DNA of 64,000 nt from Alphaproteobacteria bacterium UBA3768 (lineage in GTDB: Bacteria > Pseudomonadota > Alphaproteobacteria > CAAHEQ01 > UBA3637). Position numbers and translations under genes: made by a program. This document shows positions 50,722 through 59,749 of this stretch, one piece after another. The number at the start of each line of letters is the position of its first letter. Positions within the stretch are counted from its first letter, which is position 1. The DNA is taken from assembly GCA_002372315.1 (NCBI GenBank), contig DFFU01000012.1:77157-141156 (forward strand), given 5' to 3'. Under the pieces are notes generated by a model. That model worked only from the letters and a program-made list of their open reading frames with translations. It searched no databases and was not told the origin of the DNA.

Positions 50722-51255
50722 ATGAAGAAACTTTTGTCGTTTTTGGGTGTAGCATTGTTTGTTAAGCAAACTTGGGCTCAGGCTTGTACGACTTTGTGTC
50801 CTGTGATTTTGGGGGCGAGCTTGACATTGGCTCAATATTTTGGTGTCAAGAATGAAGTTGTTGGTGTGTTGGCTGGTGCTTTAATGAGTATTGTGGGCTA
50901 TATCCTTATTCGCATTTTTGATAAACGTGGTTGGCATTTTTCGGGTCGTGATTTTTTGCTGATGGCAATCGCATTGGGATCCATTGGATTTATTTATATG
51001 GGGCGTTTGGAATATAAGCCAGCGTTGCATTGGAAATTGTTGTATATCGATTCGTTTTTATTGGCTGCTATTTGTGGGGCAGCAGCGCATATCTTGGGTG
51101 TAAATCTGTATGCTTGGATGAAGGCCAAGAATGGTGGACATGCGCATTTTCCATTTGAAAAGGTGTTGGTTCCATTGGTATTGGACGGGGTTGTTTTGTT
51201 TCTCTTTTGGGGTACAGACCTGTGTGAATGTCAAGAAGTTATGATTTTAAATTAG
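50722..51255 (+). CDS. polytopic membrane protein with N-terminal CxxxC
   Basis: The 177-residue protein has an N-terminal hydrophobic/signal segment (MKKLLSFLGVALFVKQTWA). The motif ACTTLCPVILGASLTLAQYF and about three further helices follow. A conserved-looking GGHAHFPFEKVLVPLVLDG stretch lies near residue 140, and CEC is at the C-terminus. I recall a similar CTLC...FPFQKVVxP membrane family mainly from Patescibacteria (CPR). Start ATG 50722 has AAGGAG seven bases upstream. The next gene follows by 8 bp. Function unknown; the Cys pairs suggest redox or metal chemistry. Confidence 0.6.
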   Translation: MKKLLSFLGVALFVKQTWAQACTTLCPVILGASLTLAQYFGVKNEVVGVLAGALMSIVGYILIRIFDKRGWHFSGRDFLLMAIALGSIGFIYMGRLEYKPALHWKLLYIDSFLLAAICGAAAHILGVNLYAWMKAKNGGHAHFPFEKVLVPLVLDGVVLFLFWGTDLCECQEVMILN

Positions 51256-51263
51256 GAGGGATT

Positions 51264-51836
51264 ATGGAAAAAGCCAAATCAGTTAAAGAATTTGTGGAAC
51301 GCATTGATGCGACCAAGAAGAAAAATCCAAAAGATTTGTCGTCTGATCAAGATTTGACAATTGCGATTATGAATTTAATTTCCATTGAAGAACACTTGAT
51401 TTTTTCGGGGGCAAAGACGGGAAAATCCAGTTTTTATGATTTAGTGCAGGAAGTACGCGAATTGCGTAAAAACTTAATGCTTCAAATTATCCCTTCTTAT
51501 GAAGGAGAAGTGTGGTGTATTTCCAAACATTTGTTGGCCACCAGTATGCGATTGATGGAAGTGGGTACTAAACAACAATCTATGGGACACAAAGAAAAGG
51601 CTTACGCACTCTTTAATCAAGCCTACGATTTATACTGTTTATTCTGGGGGCTTAATATGAATTTGGTGGATACCAAAGATATTGCATGGAAGCCTGATGA
51701 TTTAAAAGAAGTTGAAAAACAAGTTGCCGCTATTAAGGGTGCAAATAATGTTACACCTAAAGCTGTTGAAAACAATGGTGTTTTTGGTAAGTTGAAAGCC
51801 GTTGTGCGTAAGGCGGTGGATTGTTGTATTGAATAA
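51264..51836 (+). CDS. cytosolic helical protein paired with the membrane protein
   Basis: The 190-residue all-helical protein contains AIMNLISIEEHLIFSGAKTG, LVQEVRELRKNLMLQIIPSY, EGEVWCISKHLLATSMRLME and NQAYDLYCLFWGLNMNL. This string of motifs closely matches, in my recall, an uncharacterised family widespread in Patescibacteria. Conserved Glu/His residues in EEH and a Cys/His in WCISKH could bind metal. TTAGGAGG gives ATG 51264 strong support. The C-terminus ends DCCIE. Operon partner of the membrane gene at 50722. Confidence 0.6.
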   Translation: MEKAKSVKEFVERIDATKKKNPKDLSSDQDLTIAIMNLISIEEHLIFSGAKTGKSSFYDLVQEVRELRKNLMLQIIPSYEGEVWCISKHLLATSMRLMEVGTKQQSMGHKEKAYALFNQAYDLYCLFWGLNMNLVDTKDIAWKPDDLKEVEKQVAAIKGANNVTPKAVENNGVFGKLKAVVRKAVDCCIE

Positions 51837-51862
51837 GTTCGTGTGAGAGGGGGAGAAATCAC

Positions 51863-52828
51863 ATGAATACGCCGCAATTTTGCAAGGTCTTAGATAAAAA
51901 AGGTGGAGCTAAAAATATTCGTCTAAAGGATATTCATACAAAGTTGCGGCAGCCCATTTGGATTCATATTGATTATCGTGATGAAGATAAGTTAGAATGG
52001 CTTAAAAGTTTGAATTTTGATGAAACCATTTTGGAAAATTTGATTGATGTAGATACGAGTCCTCGTTGTTTTCGCCATAAGAACAGTTTGATGATGGTTA
52101 TGCGAGGGGTGAATCCGCGCAAAGGTGAAGATGATGATATGATCGCTTTACACATTTGGATGACAGCGAATCGTTTATTGACAATATCTCATCGTCCTGT
52201 AACTGCGGTCAGCCGAATTGTGGAAAGTTTGCAACGCAAAAAAGGTCCCAAAACTTTAGGGGATTGCTTGGCGGCTTTAGGGTTTGAAATGACCAAACAA
52301 ATAGAAGAATCATTTGTGTCCATCAATGAGGCTGTGGATGATTTGGAAGAACGTGTGATTGAAGAAAATGGTATTCGGCAAGATGAAGGTTTGCGTGAAA
52401 TGTTAAGCCATGTACGGCATATGATTGTGGGGCTTAAACGGTATATTGTGCCTCAACGGGATATGATGCGTCAAATGGAAAAAACAAAATTACCTTTCTT
52501 TTCACCCAGTAATATGGCTCGTTTTCACGAAATAGATCGGGATTTAACCGCTGTGGTGGAAGGTTTGGAATTTGCTAAGGATCATACCAAAGTAACTCAA
52601 GAAGAATTGGATTCTCAAACCAATACAAACATCAGTCGAACAATGTATTTGATGAGTTTAATTATGGTTATCTTTACACCATTGTCTTTTATTACTGGTT
52701 TGTTGGGGGCGAATATTGGCGGTATTCCCTTTAATGAAGATCCACGCGGATTTTTAGTTATCTGCGTACTGTTGTTGGCAATAGTTATTTTTCAATTATG
52801 TTTGATCAAAAAAATGAAGTGGTTTTAA
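51863..52828 (+). CDS. zntB: ZntB-like zinc transporter (CorA superfamily)
   Basis: The 321-residue protein has a large cytosolic N-terminal funnel domain (residues 1-255). Two C-terminal membrane helices follow (TMYLMSLIMVIFTPLSFITG; FLVICVLLLAIVIFQLCLI), separated by the loop GLLGANIGGIPFN. The GxNxGGIP form of the pore signature is typical of ZntB zinc transporters rather than magnesium-type GMN CorA. It works as a homopentamer in the inner membrane. GAGGGGGAG precedes the ATG. Confidence 0.88.
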   Translation: MNTPQFCKVLDKKGGAKNIRLKDIHTKLRQPIWIHIDYRDEDKLEWLKSLNFDETILENLIDVDTSPRCFRHKNSLMMVMRGVNPRKGEDDDMIALHIWMTANRLLTISHRPVTAVSRIVESLQRKKGPKTLGDCLAALGFEMTKQIEESFVSINEAVDDLEERVIEENGIRQDEGLREMLSHVRHMIVGLKRYIVPQRDMMRQMEKTKLPFFSPSNMARFHEIDRDLTAVVEGLEFAKDHTKVTQEELDSQTNTNISRTMYLMSLIMVIFTPLSFITGLLGANIGGIPFNEDPRGFLVICVLLLAIVIFQLCLIKKMKWF

Positions 52829-52829
52829 T

Positions 52830-53480
52830 TTACCAATTTTTACATAAAGCGGTCGCTTTGGCATATGATTCAGGTGTGTCAATGGCGGCATTTTTTTCGG
52901 CAATTTTTTGATTGATATGTTGAATAAGGGGGGCAAGTTCTGTCATAATTTGGTTTAGTTGCTCTTGAATAATGGGGTCAATTTCTTTTTCAGAGCGAAC
53001 AATTTTGGGATGCATTTTCCCAACAATTTGATGGATTTTCTTTTCAATATCTGGTTTAAAAAAGAGCATAGCCTGCTGTGCAACATCAACATGATACTTT
53101 TCATGCTCTCTGATAACCTCATATTCACAAGAGCCTGGTCTATATTTTTTATCAATGTAAACTTTTAAAGCTCCTTTTTCATATCCCATTTTGAAATTCA
53201 ATATGCCTAGACTGACACAAATTTGCTTTCCTAATGTTTCCATATTTGCTTTGGCGCTGCCCGAAATGGATAAATTCGAAACAGTCAATCCTAAAGTATT
53301 GGGTGAAATGGGTTGTTTTGCATCTTTTAAAAATTCAGACCGCGATTTTGTAGTTATATATTGAACATTACCTTGATTTGTTATGACATTGACACGCGTA
53401 TTTAATATATCACAAAAGGCACTTGCATTTTGCGATAAAAACAAGGATAATAAAGCAGCAAATAAAGTTTTTTTATTCAT
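52830..53480 (-). CDS. secreted putative zinc metalloprotease (HExxH, DUF922-like)
   Basis: The 216-residue protein has a signal peptide (MNKKTLFAALLSLFLSQNAS, cleavage near ASA-F). The HExxH motif is in EVIREHEKYHVDVAQQAMLF near residue 130, with a following helical region. The pattern C.YEVIREHExxH is reminiscent of DUF922 peptidases. A -10-like TATCAT (53493-53488) ends seven bases before ATG 53480, and no ribosome site is seen, so it may be leaderless. It is divergent from xth and ends 2 bp from zntB. Confidence 0.62.
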   Translation of the reverse strand: MNKKTLFAALLSLFLSQNASAFCDILNTRVNVITNQGNVQYITTKSRSEFLKDAKQPISPNTLGLTVSNLSISGSAKANMETLGKQICVSLGILNFKMGYEKGALKVYIDKKYRPGSCEYEVIREHEKYHVDVAQQAMLFFKPDIEKKIHQIVGKMHPKIVRSEKEIDPIIQEQLNQIMTELAPLIQHINQKIAEKNAAIDTPESYAKATALCKNW

Positions 53481-53513
53481 CATAGAAATGATACTAGCAC
53501 AAAGGGGAAAAAA

Positions 53514-54314
53514 ATGCAAAGAATAATTTCATGGAATGTTGCTTCGGTTCGTTCAAGGATGCCTGTACTGGAAAAATTTTTATTGAAATTTCAACCAGAT
53601 ATTTGTTTTTTGCAAGAAATAAAAGCCACCGAAGAAAACTTTCCTTTTATGGATTTTAAACGAATGGGATATAGTTCTGTGATTAGTGGGCAAAAAGCCT
53701 ATAATGGTGTGGCTTTTTTGTCCAAAATTCCATTGACAGAAATTCTTTGTGATTTGCCTGAAGCACCACAATCTGATCCTACTCAGGCGCGTTTTATTCA
53801 GGCGCGGTTACCTAATCAAACAATTATTATTTGTGTGTATGTGCCCAATGGTGCTCCCCCCATGAATGATCCCACAGATATATCACGTTTGAAATTTAAA
53901 ATTGAATGGTTAAATGCATTGACGAAGCATGTTCAAACTTTGCTTGCTCAAGGTGAAAAAATTATTTTAGGGGGAGATTTTAATGTGATTGAAAAAGATA
54001 CGGATGTTTATAATGCGAAATCTTTTGAAGGCAGTAGTTTAATTGTTCCGCCAGTGCGAGAGGCATTTGAAAAACTAAATAAATTAGGGTTAAAAAATGT
54101 TATTCGTCTTTTTAATCCTCAAGAACATACTTATTCCTTTTGGGATTTTCAAATGGGAGCGTGGCCCAGAAATTTGGGCATTTTATTGGATTTCTTTTTT
54201 GTTTCCCCTGAGTTTTTGGAACGGGTTAAATCGGCCACAATCTATCGAGATGTGCGGGGGTGGAATAAAACATCAGATCACGCGCCTATCGGTATGGATT
54301 TATCAGATGTATAA
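53514..54314 (+). CDS. xth: exodeoxyribonuclease III / AP endonuclease
   Basis: The 266-residue enzyme repairs abasic sites and 3'-blocked ends. ISWNVASVRSRMPVLEKFL starts the EEP fold, FLQEIKATEENFP carries the metal-binding Glu, GGDFNVIEKDTDVYN the catalytic Asp-Asn, and KTSDHAPIGMDLS the terminal Asp-His. All catalytic residues are present. AAAGGGGAAA lies before the ATG. Located upstream of virB3-virB4 without an obvious functional link. Confidence 0.93.
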   Translation: MQRIISWNVASVRSRMPVLEKFLLKFQPDICFLQEIKATEENFPFMDFKRMGYSSVISGQKAYNGVAFLSKIPLTEILCDLPEAPQSDPTQARFIQARLPNQTIIICVYVPNGAPPMNDPTDISRLKFKIEWLNALTKHVQTLLAQGEKIILGGDFNVIEKDTDVYNAKSFEGSSLIVPPVREAFEKLNKLGLKNVIRLFNPQEHTYSFWDFQMGAWPRNLGILLDFFFVSPEFLERVKSATIYRDVRGWNKTSDHAPIGMDLSDV

Positions 54315-54389
54315 CTTTTTTTAAAAAAGTGTATTTTTTTCTTTTCTTTTTCTTTGATTTGCGCTAGTATAATCTCAGAGGAAGACAAA

Positions 54390-54683
54390 ATGAGGGAACC
54401 AATTTTAAAAGCTGTCGCAGTACCATTTCGCCTTTTTTGGGCGCCAGCCGAGGTGGCAGGTGCCAATATGATTGTTCAATTTTCTTTGATGTTGATGTGG
54501 ACAGGTATAACTGGGCGTTCAATTATGCCTTTTGTTGTTACGATTCCGCTGGCTCATGCAGTCATTGTGGCTTGGGGCAGTAAGGAGCCTCATTTATCAA
54601 ATATGTTAATGTCTTGGGGGCGCTCTGGTGCGACATCAACGAAAAATATTTATCATTCAAAAGGGACAAAGTTTGCCCCTTGA
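54390..54683 (+). CDS. virB3: VirB3-like type IV secretion protein
   Basis: The 97-residue protein begins REPILKAVAVPFRLFWAPAE with two closely spaced hydrophobic segments (MIVQFSLMLMWTGITGRSIM; VVTIPLAHAVIVAWGSKEPH). The usual VirB3 run from a polar N-terminus into a membrane hairpin, and the 'WGSKEPHL' cytosolic turn, are visible. Start ATG 54390 follows AGAGGAAG; a -10 TATAAT lies at 54368-54373. Followed 15 bp later by virB4, the classical pair. Confidence 0.8.
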   Translation: MREPILKAVAVPFRLFWAPAEVAGANMIVQFSLMLMWTGITGRSIMPFVVTIPLAHAVIVAWGSKEPHLSNMLMSWGRSGATSTKNIYHSKGTKFAP

Positions 54684-54698
54684 TCGTAAAGGAATTCA

Positions 54699-57134
54699 AT
54701 GAATATAGATGCAGGAATTACTGATTTTATTATAACAGCAGCAAGTGCAAATTCAACCTTTATTGCTGTAATTGGTGTCTTGGCAGCGATTTTTTTGATT
54801 TTTGTTTTTATTACAAAGGTGGGAGAATGGATATTACCAAAACCGGTTGAAACACGTTTGGCAAACTTTTTACCTTTTGATTATTTAGATGAGGATGGGG
54901 CGACAATCCATTTACATAATGGTGGGTTAGCGCGTGTTTTTGAAGTCAAGGGAGCTGATACAACATTAATTATGCCAGAGGATCGTGAATCATTGATGGA
55001 GGCCCGTAAACGCTGGATTGACTCTATGGTGGAATTGGAAGTTGTCGCACGTGTGGTGACCATTCGTGAGAAAGTGGATTTAAAGGAACCCGAAGCCTAT
55101 CAAGATAATAAATTGTTGAAGGCGGTAGCAGGTCTGTGGATGGAAAATTTGCACCGAATCTTTCATAATAAGCACTATATCATCCTATCCATTAACGATC
55201 GAAAAGATGCGATGAAAGATTTGGATCAGGCAACCAGTGCCCTAACCAGTATTTTGGATGTTTATGAACCTCGTTTGCTCAGTGAAAAAAATAATTTGAA
55301 CAATCAGGATAAAAGTCCTTTTTGGGTTTTTGCTAAAATGGCCAGTCCCTTATCTAAGCCTAAACCAATGGTTCATGGTGAGAAAAAAGATCGTTTGAAT
55401 GATTTATTGACGGCCGATTACGTGCATTTTACAAAGGATGATGGTTTAGTTCGGTATTTTAATGGTAATCGTGAAAAATTATCTATTACAATGGGAATTC
55501 GTAAGCCTGGTGATTTTATGGATGAGCAAATGGTTGCGGATTTTTTGAGTTTGGATATTGAATTGACTTTGTTGCACAATATTCGTGGTGAACCGAGTTT
55601 TAAGGCTACCCCTAAATTGATGCAACAAGAAAAAATGGCTTATTTTACGACCTTTTCTCAAAATGTTGTGCAACAATTTGAAGAAGCTAAGGAAGCGTTG
55701 GATGCGAATGATGCGAATGCGCAAACAATGAATTTATACGCGCTTAGTGTTATTATTTTCGGTGAAAGCGAGGAAGAATTAAAATTTGGACAAGAAGAAA
55801 TTGAACGTATCTGTCGTTTATATAACATTACCCCTGTCCGTGATGGTTGGGCTGCACAGGCTGTATTTTTCAGCCAATTTCCCACTTTTGAAACCTATCC
55901 CAGAACTTATCACTATTTATCACGCGTGGTGGCGTGTGCTACAATTATTGATGCAGCACCAGCAGGACGTACAAAATCAGATTGGGGGCCTGTTCCACTT
56001 AGTTGGTTCAGGACAATTACAGGAACACCCTATGCCTTCCAATTTCATGTGTCCGAAGAACCTTATGCAGTGGCTCATACAGCTTTAATTGGTCCAACGG
56101 GGCAAGGTAAAACAACCTTCTTCAGTTTTATGGCAGGACAGGCAATGCGTATTCCAGATTTGCATACATACTTTTTTGATCGCAATAATGGTGCTAAGGT
56201 TTTTGCTATTATGAATGGTTCGCCCTATGTAAAATTTGATGGTGGGGAAGATTCTGTTTCATTGAACCCATTTGCAATTCCTGACACACCAGAAAATCGT
56301 GCATTTTTACGTACTTGGGTTCGTGATATTACAGGGGGAACGGATGCTGTCAGTGAAAGCGAAATTGCACGGGCGGTAACCACAGCATTTGAATATTTAC
56401 CCCAAAGTGAACGATTGTTAAAGAATTTATATAAATCTTGTTTTGCGCCTAACAGTTTTATGCGTCGTGAACTGAATCGTTGGATTGATACAGATCAATA
56501 TGGCCGTATTTTTAATTCACCCACGGATAATTTGGATTTGGATAGCCGTTATATGTGTTTTGATTTTACCACGATTTTCCAAGATCCTGTTTTGGCCCCG
56601 GCTGTGATTAGTTATGTGATGCATCGTATTCAAACACTATCTACATTAAAAGGTACACCATCATTGATTATGATTGATGAAACAGCGCCAATGCTAGAGC
56701 ATCCCATGTTTAAGGATAGCTTTATTGTGGGGTTGCGCGAAGGGCGTAAGAAGCGTCAGGCTTATTTGTGTGCGTTCCAGCAACCCAAATTTTTGGATGA
56801 CAACGGATTGGGTGATGTGATTCGTGGGCAGTGTCAAACCGTTATTTTCTTCCGAAATCCTCAAGCAAACGCTTCCGACTATGCGACATGGAACTTGACT
56901 CCCCGAGAAATGAACTTTATTTTGGGTAAAGAATTTGTGGATCGTAAGTATGCGATTTTGGTGTCGCGTCCCGCCATTCATGAATCCGTGATTTTGGATG
57001 TGGATTTGTCGGGATTAGGGCCTTATTTAAAGATTTATTCATCGGGTAATAAAAACGTTTTGTTGGCCGAAAAATTGCAACGTGAACTTTCCGATACGGA
57101 TCAGATTGTTCAAGAGTATTTAAAGCGCGCTTAA
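54699..57134 (+). CDS. virB4: VirB4-like type IV secretion ATPase
   Basis: In the 811-residue protein, an N-terminal membrane segment (FIAVIGVLAAIFLIFVFITK) precedes the CagE/TrbE/VirB domain. The C-terminal ATPase has Walker A IGPTGQGKTTFFSFMAG near residue 464, Walker B SLIMIDETAPML and FQQPKFLDDNGLG. It energises pilus assembly or substrate transfer. No virB6, virB8-11 or virD4 gene follows; the next gene is convergent and overlaps its end by 4 bp. AAAGGAATTC precedes the ATG. Confidence 0.93.
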   Translation: MNIDAGITDFIITAASANSTFIAVIGVLAAIFLIFVFITKVGEWILPKPVETRLANFLPFDYLDEDGATIHLHNGGLARVFEVKGADTTLIMPEDRESLMEARKRWIDSMVELEVVARVVTIREKVDLKEPEAYQDNKLLKAVAGLWMENLHRIFHNKHYIILSINDRKDAMKDLDQATSALTSILDVYEPRLLSEKNNLNNQDKSPFWVFAKMASPLSKPKPMVHGEKKDRLNDLLTADYVHFTKDDGLVRYFNGNREKLSITMGIRKPGDFMDEQMVADFLSLDIELTLLHNIRGEPSFKATPKLMQQEKMAYFTTFSQNVVQQFEEAKEALDANDANAQTMNLYALSVIIFGESEEELKFGQEEIERICRLYNITPVRDGWAAQAVFFSQFPTFETYPRTYHYLSRVVACATIIDAAPAGRTKSDWGPVPLSWFRTITGTPYAFQFHVSEEPYAVAHTALIGPTGQGKTTFFSFMAGQAMRIPDLHTYFFDRNNGAKVFAIMNGSPYVKFDGGEDSVSLNPFAIPDTPENRAFLRTWVRDITGGTDAVSESEIARAVTTAFEYLPQSERLLKNLYKSCFAPNSFMRRELNRWIDTDQYGRIFNSPTDNLDLDSRYMCFDFTTIFQDPVLAPAVISYVMHRIQTLSTLKGTPSLIMIDETAPMLEHPMFKDSFIVGLREGRKKRQAYLCAFQQPKFLDDNGLGDVIRGQCQTVIFFRNPQANASDYATWNLTPREMNFILGKEFVDRKYAILVSRPAIHESVILDVDLSGLGPYLKIYSSGNKNVLLAEKLQRELSDTDQIVQEYLKRA

Positions 57135-58189
57135 CCTGTTTTTTCTTCGTCTAATAAAATCACACCGCCTTGGGCAAAAGGAATCATTAATCGCCGCACA
57201 ATTTTATTGCCCGGTAGATAAAGAAAAATTTCTTGTGTTTGGCTGAGTTCTGCGAACTGTTCGCGTTGCTGTTTTTTATATTGTGAAAAATCCATCACAC
57301 GTGAGAGCAGTCCTTTTTCCTGAAGTGTATCCCAAAAGTTTTCATAATCAGGATTGGTATCCAACCACGCTTCATCCAAATGCCACATCTGGGCAAATGA
57401 AGGGCTACAAGCCAACAGTTGACCACTGGCACTGAACAAGCAAATAGCGCAAGATAATTCTTTACATAAACGTCTGTGTGAAGCGGTAATCTCTCGCACC
57501 AAGGATTGTACCTCTTCCTCGCTGCGTGTTTCTTGACCATAAGTTAGGGTATAGGTTATATCATCACTTTGAAAGGGGCGTGTTTGCCAATGACACTGAT
57601 TTAAATCTTCTGTCTTGTTTTTCCCCATAGCTTGGTTTGCAAAGATAATGGAACCTTGAGCGGAGCGGATGAATGTTGGAAAAGGAAATTTTTCCCAAGC
57701 ATTTTCTAATAGTTTTTTTTGTTGGTTCAAACGTTCGTAATTTTGCTGTAACTGCTTTAAATGTTCCTGTTGACGGGATAAATCACTCATCCAAAAGACA
57801 AAAGCACCATTCTCAAAGGGACGCGCTCGTAAGTGAAAAGTTTGTTTGCCATGATGGATAAAGCCATCAAAGGGAATCCTTTGCGTCTGCATAGTGTTAT
57901 AATGAAGTGTCAAAAATTTTTTATCCTCTGGGGAAAGATGAGCAATCAATTGGGCGAATGTTTTTGGTTTTTTGGCTAAATCCCACATCAAACACCATGT
58001 TTTATTTAACAAAATTTTACCCTTATAATCATAGCATAAACCCACAGGAATGTTATGCAATAATTGTAATTGAATATGGTGTTGTCGACGCAAATATCGC
58101 GTATGAATTAATGCTCCCAATGCGACCAAGCAACCTCCCACAATTGTGGATGTCGCAGCAATAGAAAAAATTGGATCCCAATAAATCAT
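57131..58189 (-). CDS. membrane-anchored PAS-like sensor protein without a kinase domain
   Basis: The 352-residue protein has one N-terminal membrane helix (FSIAATSTIVGGCLVALGAL). Tandem PAS-like segments follow (HNIPVGLCYDYKGKILLNKT; KFPFPTFIRSAQGSIIFANQ; CAICLFSASGQLLACSPSFA), linked by a coiled coil (residues 140-165). It stops where a histidine kinase core would be expected: no H-box or ATP-binding motif is present. It overlaps comM by 4 bp. It may be a naturally truncated sensor or a subunit working with a separate kinase. Confidence 0.65.
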   Translation of the reverse strand: MIYWDPIFSIAATSTIVGGCLVALGALIHTRYLRRQHHIQLQLLHNIPVGLCYDYKGKILLNKTWCLMWDLAKKPKTFAQLIAHLSPEDKKFLTLHYNTMQTQRIPFDGFIHHGKQTFHLRARPFENGAFVFWMSDLSRQQEHLKQLQQNYERLNQQKKLLENAWEKFPFPTFIRSAQGSIIFANQAMGKNKTEDLNQCHWQTRPFQSDDITYTLTYGQETRSEEEVQSLVREITASHRRLCKELSCAICLFSASGQLLACSPSFAQMWHLDEAWLDTNPDYENFWDTLQEKGLLSRVMDFSQYKKQQREQFAELSQTQEIFLYLPGNKIVRRLMIPFAQGGVILLDEEKTG

Positions 58190-59688
58190 GATTTCCTTTC
58201 GGGCAGGCGATAGGCCAAAGCCTCACTGATATGTTCGGGTAAAATTTCATCGGAAAAAGCCATATCGGCAATGGTACGAGACAGACGAATCATACGATGG
58301 AAACCACGTCCAGAAAGTTGAAATTTTTCGGCTGCTTGAATCAAAACCTTTCGGGCTGTGTCAGATAAATTGGCTGTTTGTTCTAATTGAGTACCATCTA
58401 GTTCGGCATTTAAAATATTTTGGCCGCGTTTTTGCTGGAAGTTTCGTGCTGCCAAGACCCGTTTTAATACTGTGGCAGAATCTTCACCTTCTTTGATTTG
58501 ACCGAGTACCCAAGGCGAAAGTAATGGAACTTCAATTTGTAAATCTATACGATCTAATAATGGGCCTGAAATTTTGGATTGATATTCTTCGGCGCAACGT
58601 GGGGCGCGTGAACAAGTTTTTCCGGCTACCCCTAAATATCCACAACGACAAGGATTCATGGCTGAAATCAATTGAAAGCGTGCGGGATAAGATACATGGG
58701 AATTGGCTCTGGCAACGGATACGATACCAGTTTCCAATGGCTGACGCAAAGATTCCAAAGTTTGACGTGCAAATTCGGGCAGTTCATCCAAGAATAACAC
58801 ACCTCTGTGGGCTAAGGATATTTCACCTGGTTTTGCCTTTAATCCACCGCCCACCATAGCGGGTGTGGAAGCAGAATGGTGAGGTGCACGATAGGGTCTG
58901 TGTGTGACCAGCTGTCCATCTTTTAATAATCCTGCCACTGAATGAATCTTACTCACTTCCAAAATTTCTTGGGTAGTGAGTGGTGGTAAAATACTGGGCA
59001 ATCGGCTGGCTAGCATTGATTTACCTGAGCCTGGGGGACCAATCATTAACATATTATGTCCACCAACGGCTGCAATTTCTAAGGCTCTTTTGGCATTTTC
59101 TTGCCCTTTGATATCGCGCAAATCCAAAGTATAGGCGAATTTATCTGATTGTGGCGCAGGTTCAGGGTAGGCAATTTCTTCCATCCCCTTATAATAGTTG
59201 ATGAGTTGTAACAAATCCTTGACAGGGACGATATCTTTGTTGCCAGACCATGCAGCTTCTGCTCCCTGGACAGCGGGACATACAAAGCGCATTTGCTGGG
59301 CAACACTAGCGACACTGGCGGGTAAGACACCTGATACAGGGCGGATGGCGCCATCCAAACCCAACTCACCCATCATGATGGTGTTGAGCAATTTATCTGC
59401 CTCGATAACTTCCATGGCACCCAATAAAGCAACTGCAATAGGCAAATCAAAATGTGTACCTTCCTTGATGACATCAGCGGGGGCTAAATTGACGGTAATA
59501 TGGTTGCCAGGCAAAGAAAGTCCTATAGAATGAAGTGCTGCCCGTACACGCTCACGACTTTCGGCAATGGCTTTATCGGCGAGTCCCACAATTGTAAAAC
59601 TAGGCATGCCACTGGTGATTTGCACCTCTATTGTAATGCGCAAGACATCAATTCCATTAAAGGCAACCGAGTTTGTGGTAGCAAGCAT
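58186..59688 (-). CDS. comM: ComM/YifB-type AAA+ ATPase (Mg-chelatase family)
   Basis: The 500-residue protein has the N-terminal ChlI-like domain (SVAFNGIDVLRITIEVQITS; MPSFTIVGLADKAIAESRER). Walker A is GPPGSGKSMLASRLPSILP near residue 215, Walker B is GVLFLDELPEFA, and a zinc-finger-like CRCGYLG...CSRAPRC and C-terminal helical domain follow. ComM is a branch-migration helicase that promotes integration of incoming DNA in natural transformation. Start ATG 59688 follows AAAGGGTTG; a frame to 59721 adds a prefix absent from the family. Confidence 0.92.
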   Translation of the reverse strand: MLATTNSVAFNGIDVLRITIEVQITSGMPSFTIVGLADKAIAESRERVRAALHSIGLSLPGNHITVNLAPADVIKEGTHFDLPIAVALLGAMEVIEADKLLNTIMMGELGLDGAIRPVSGVLPASVASVAQQMRFVCPAVQGAEAAWSGNKDIVPVKDLLQLINYYKGMEEIAYPEPAPQSDKFAYTLDLRDIKGQENAKRALEIAAVGGHNMLMIGPPGSGKSMLASRLPSILPPLTTQEILEVSKIHSVAGLLKDGQLVTHRPYRAPHHSASTPAMVGGGLKAKPGEISLAHRGVLFLDELPEFARQTLESLRQPLETGIVSVARANSHVSYPARFQLISAMNPCRCGYLGVAGKTCSRAPRCAEEYQSKISGPLLDRIDLQIEVPLLSPWVLGQIKEGEDSATVLKRVLAARNFQQKRGQNILNAELDGTQLEQTANLSDTARKVLIQAAEKFQLSGRGFHRMIRLSRTIADMAFSDEILPEHISEALAYRLPERKS

Positions 59689-59749
59689 TTTCAACCCTTT
59701 CTTTTGGCTGCCATTATACACAAATTACCCCCAAAATTCAAGTGGGAAT

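Noticed and set aside
54324..54350. A/T hairpin after xth as terminator
   Set aside because: ACTTTTTTTAAAAAAGT pairs only A and T and would be too weak; it is not listed as a terminator.
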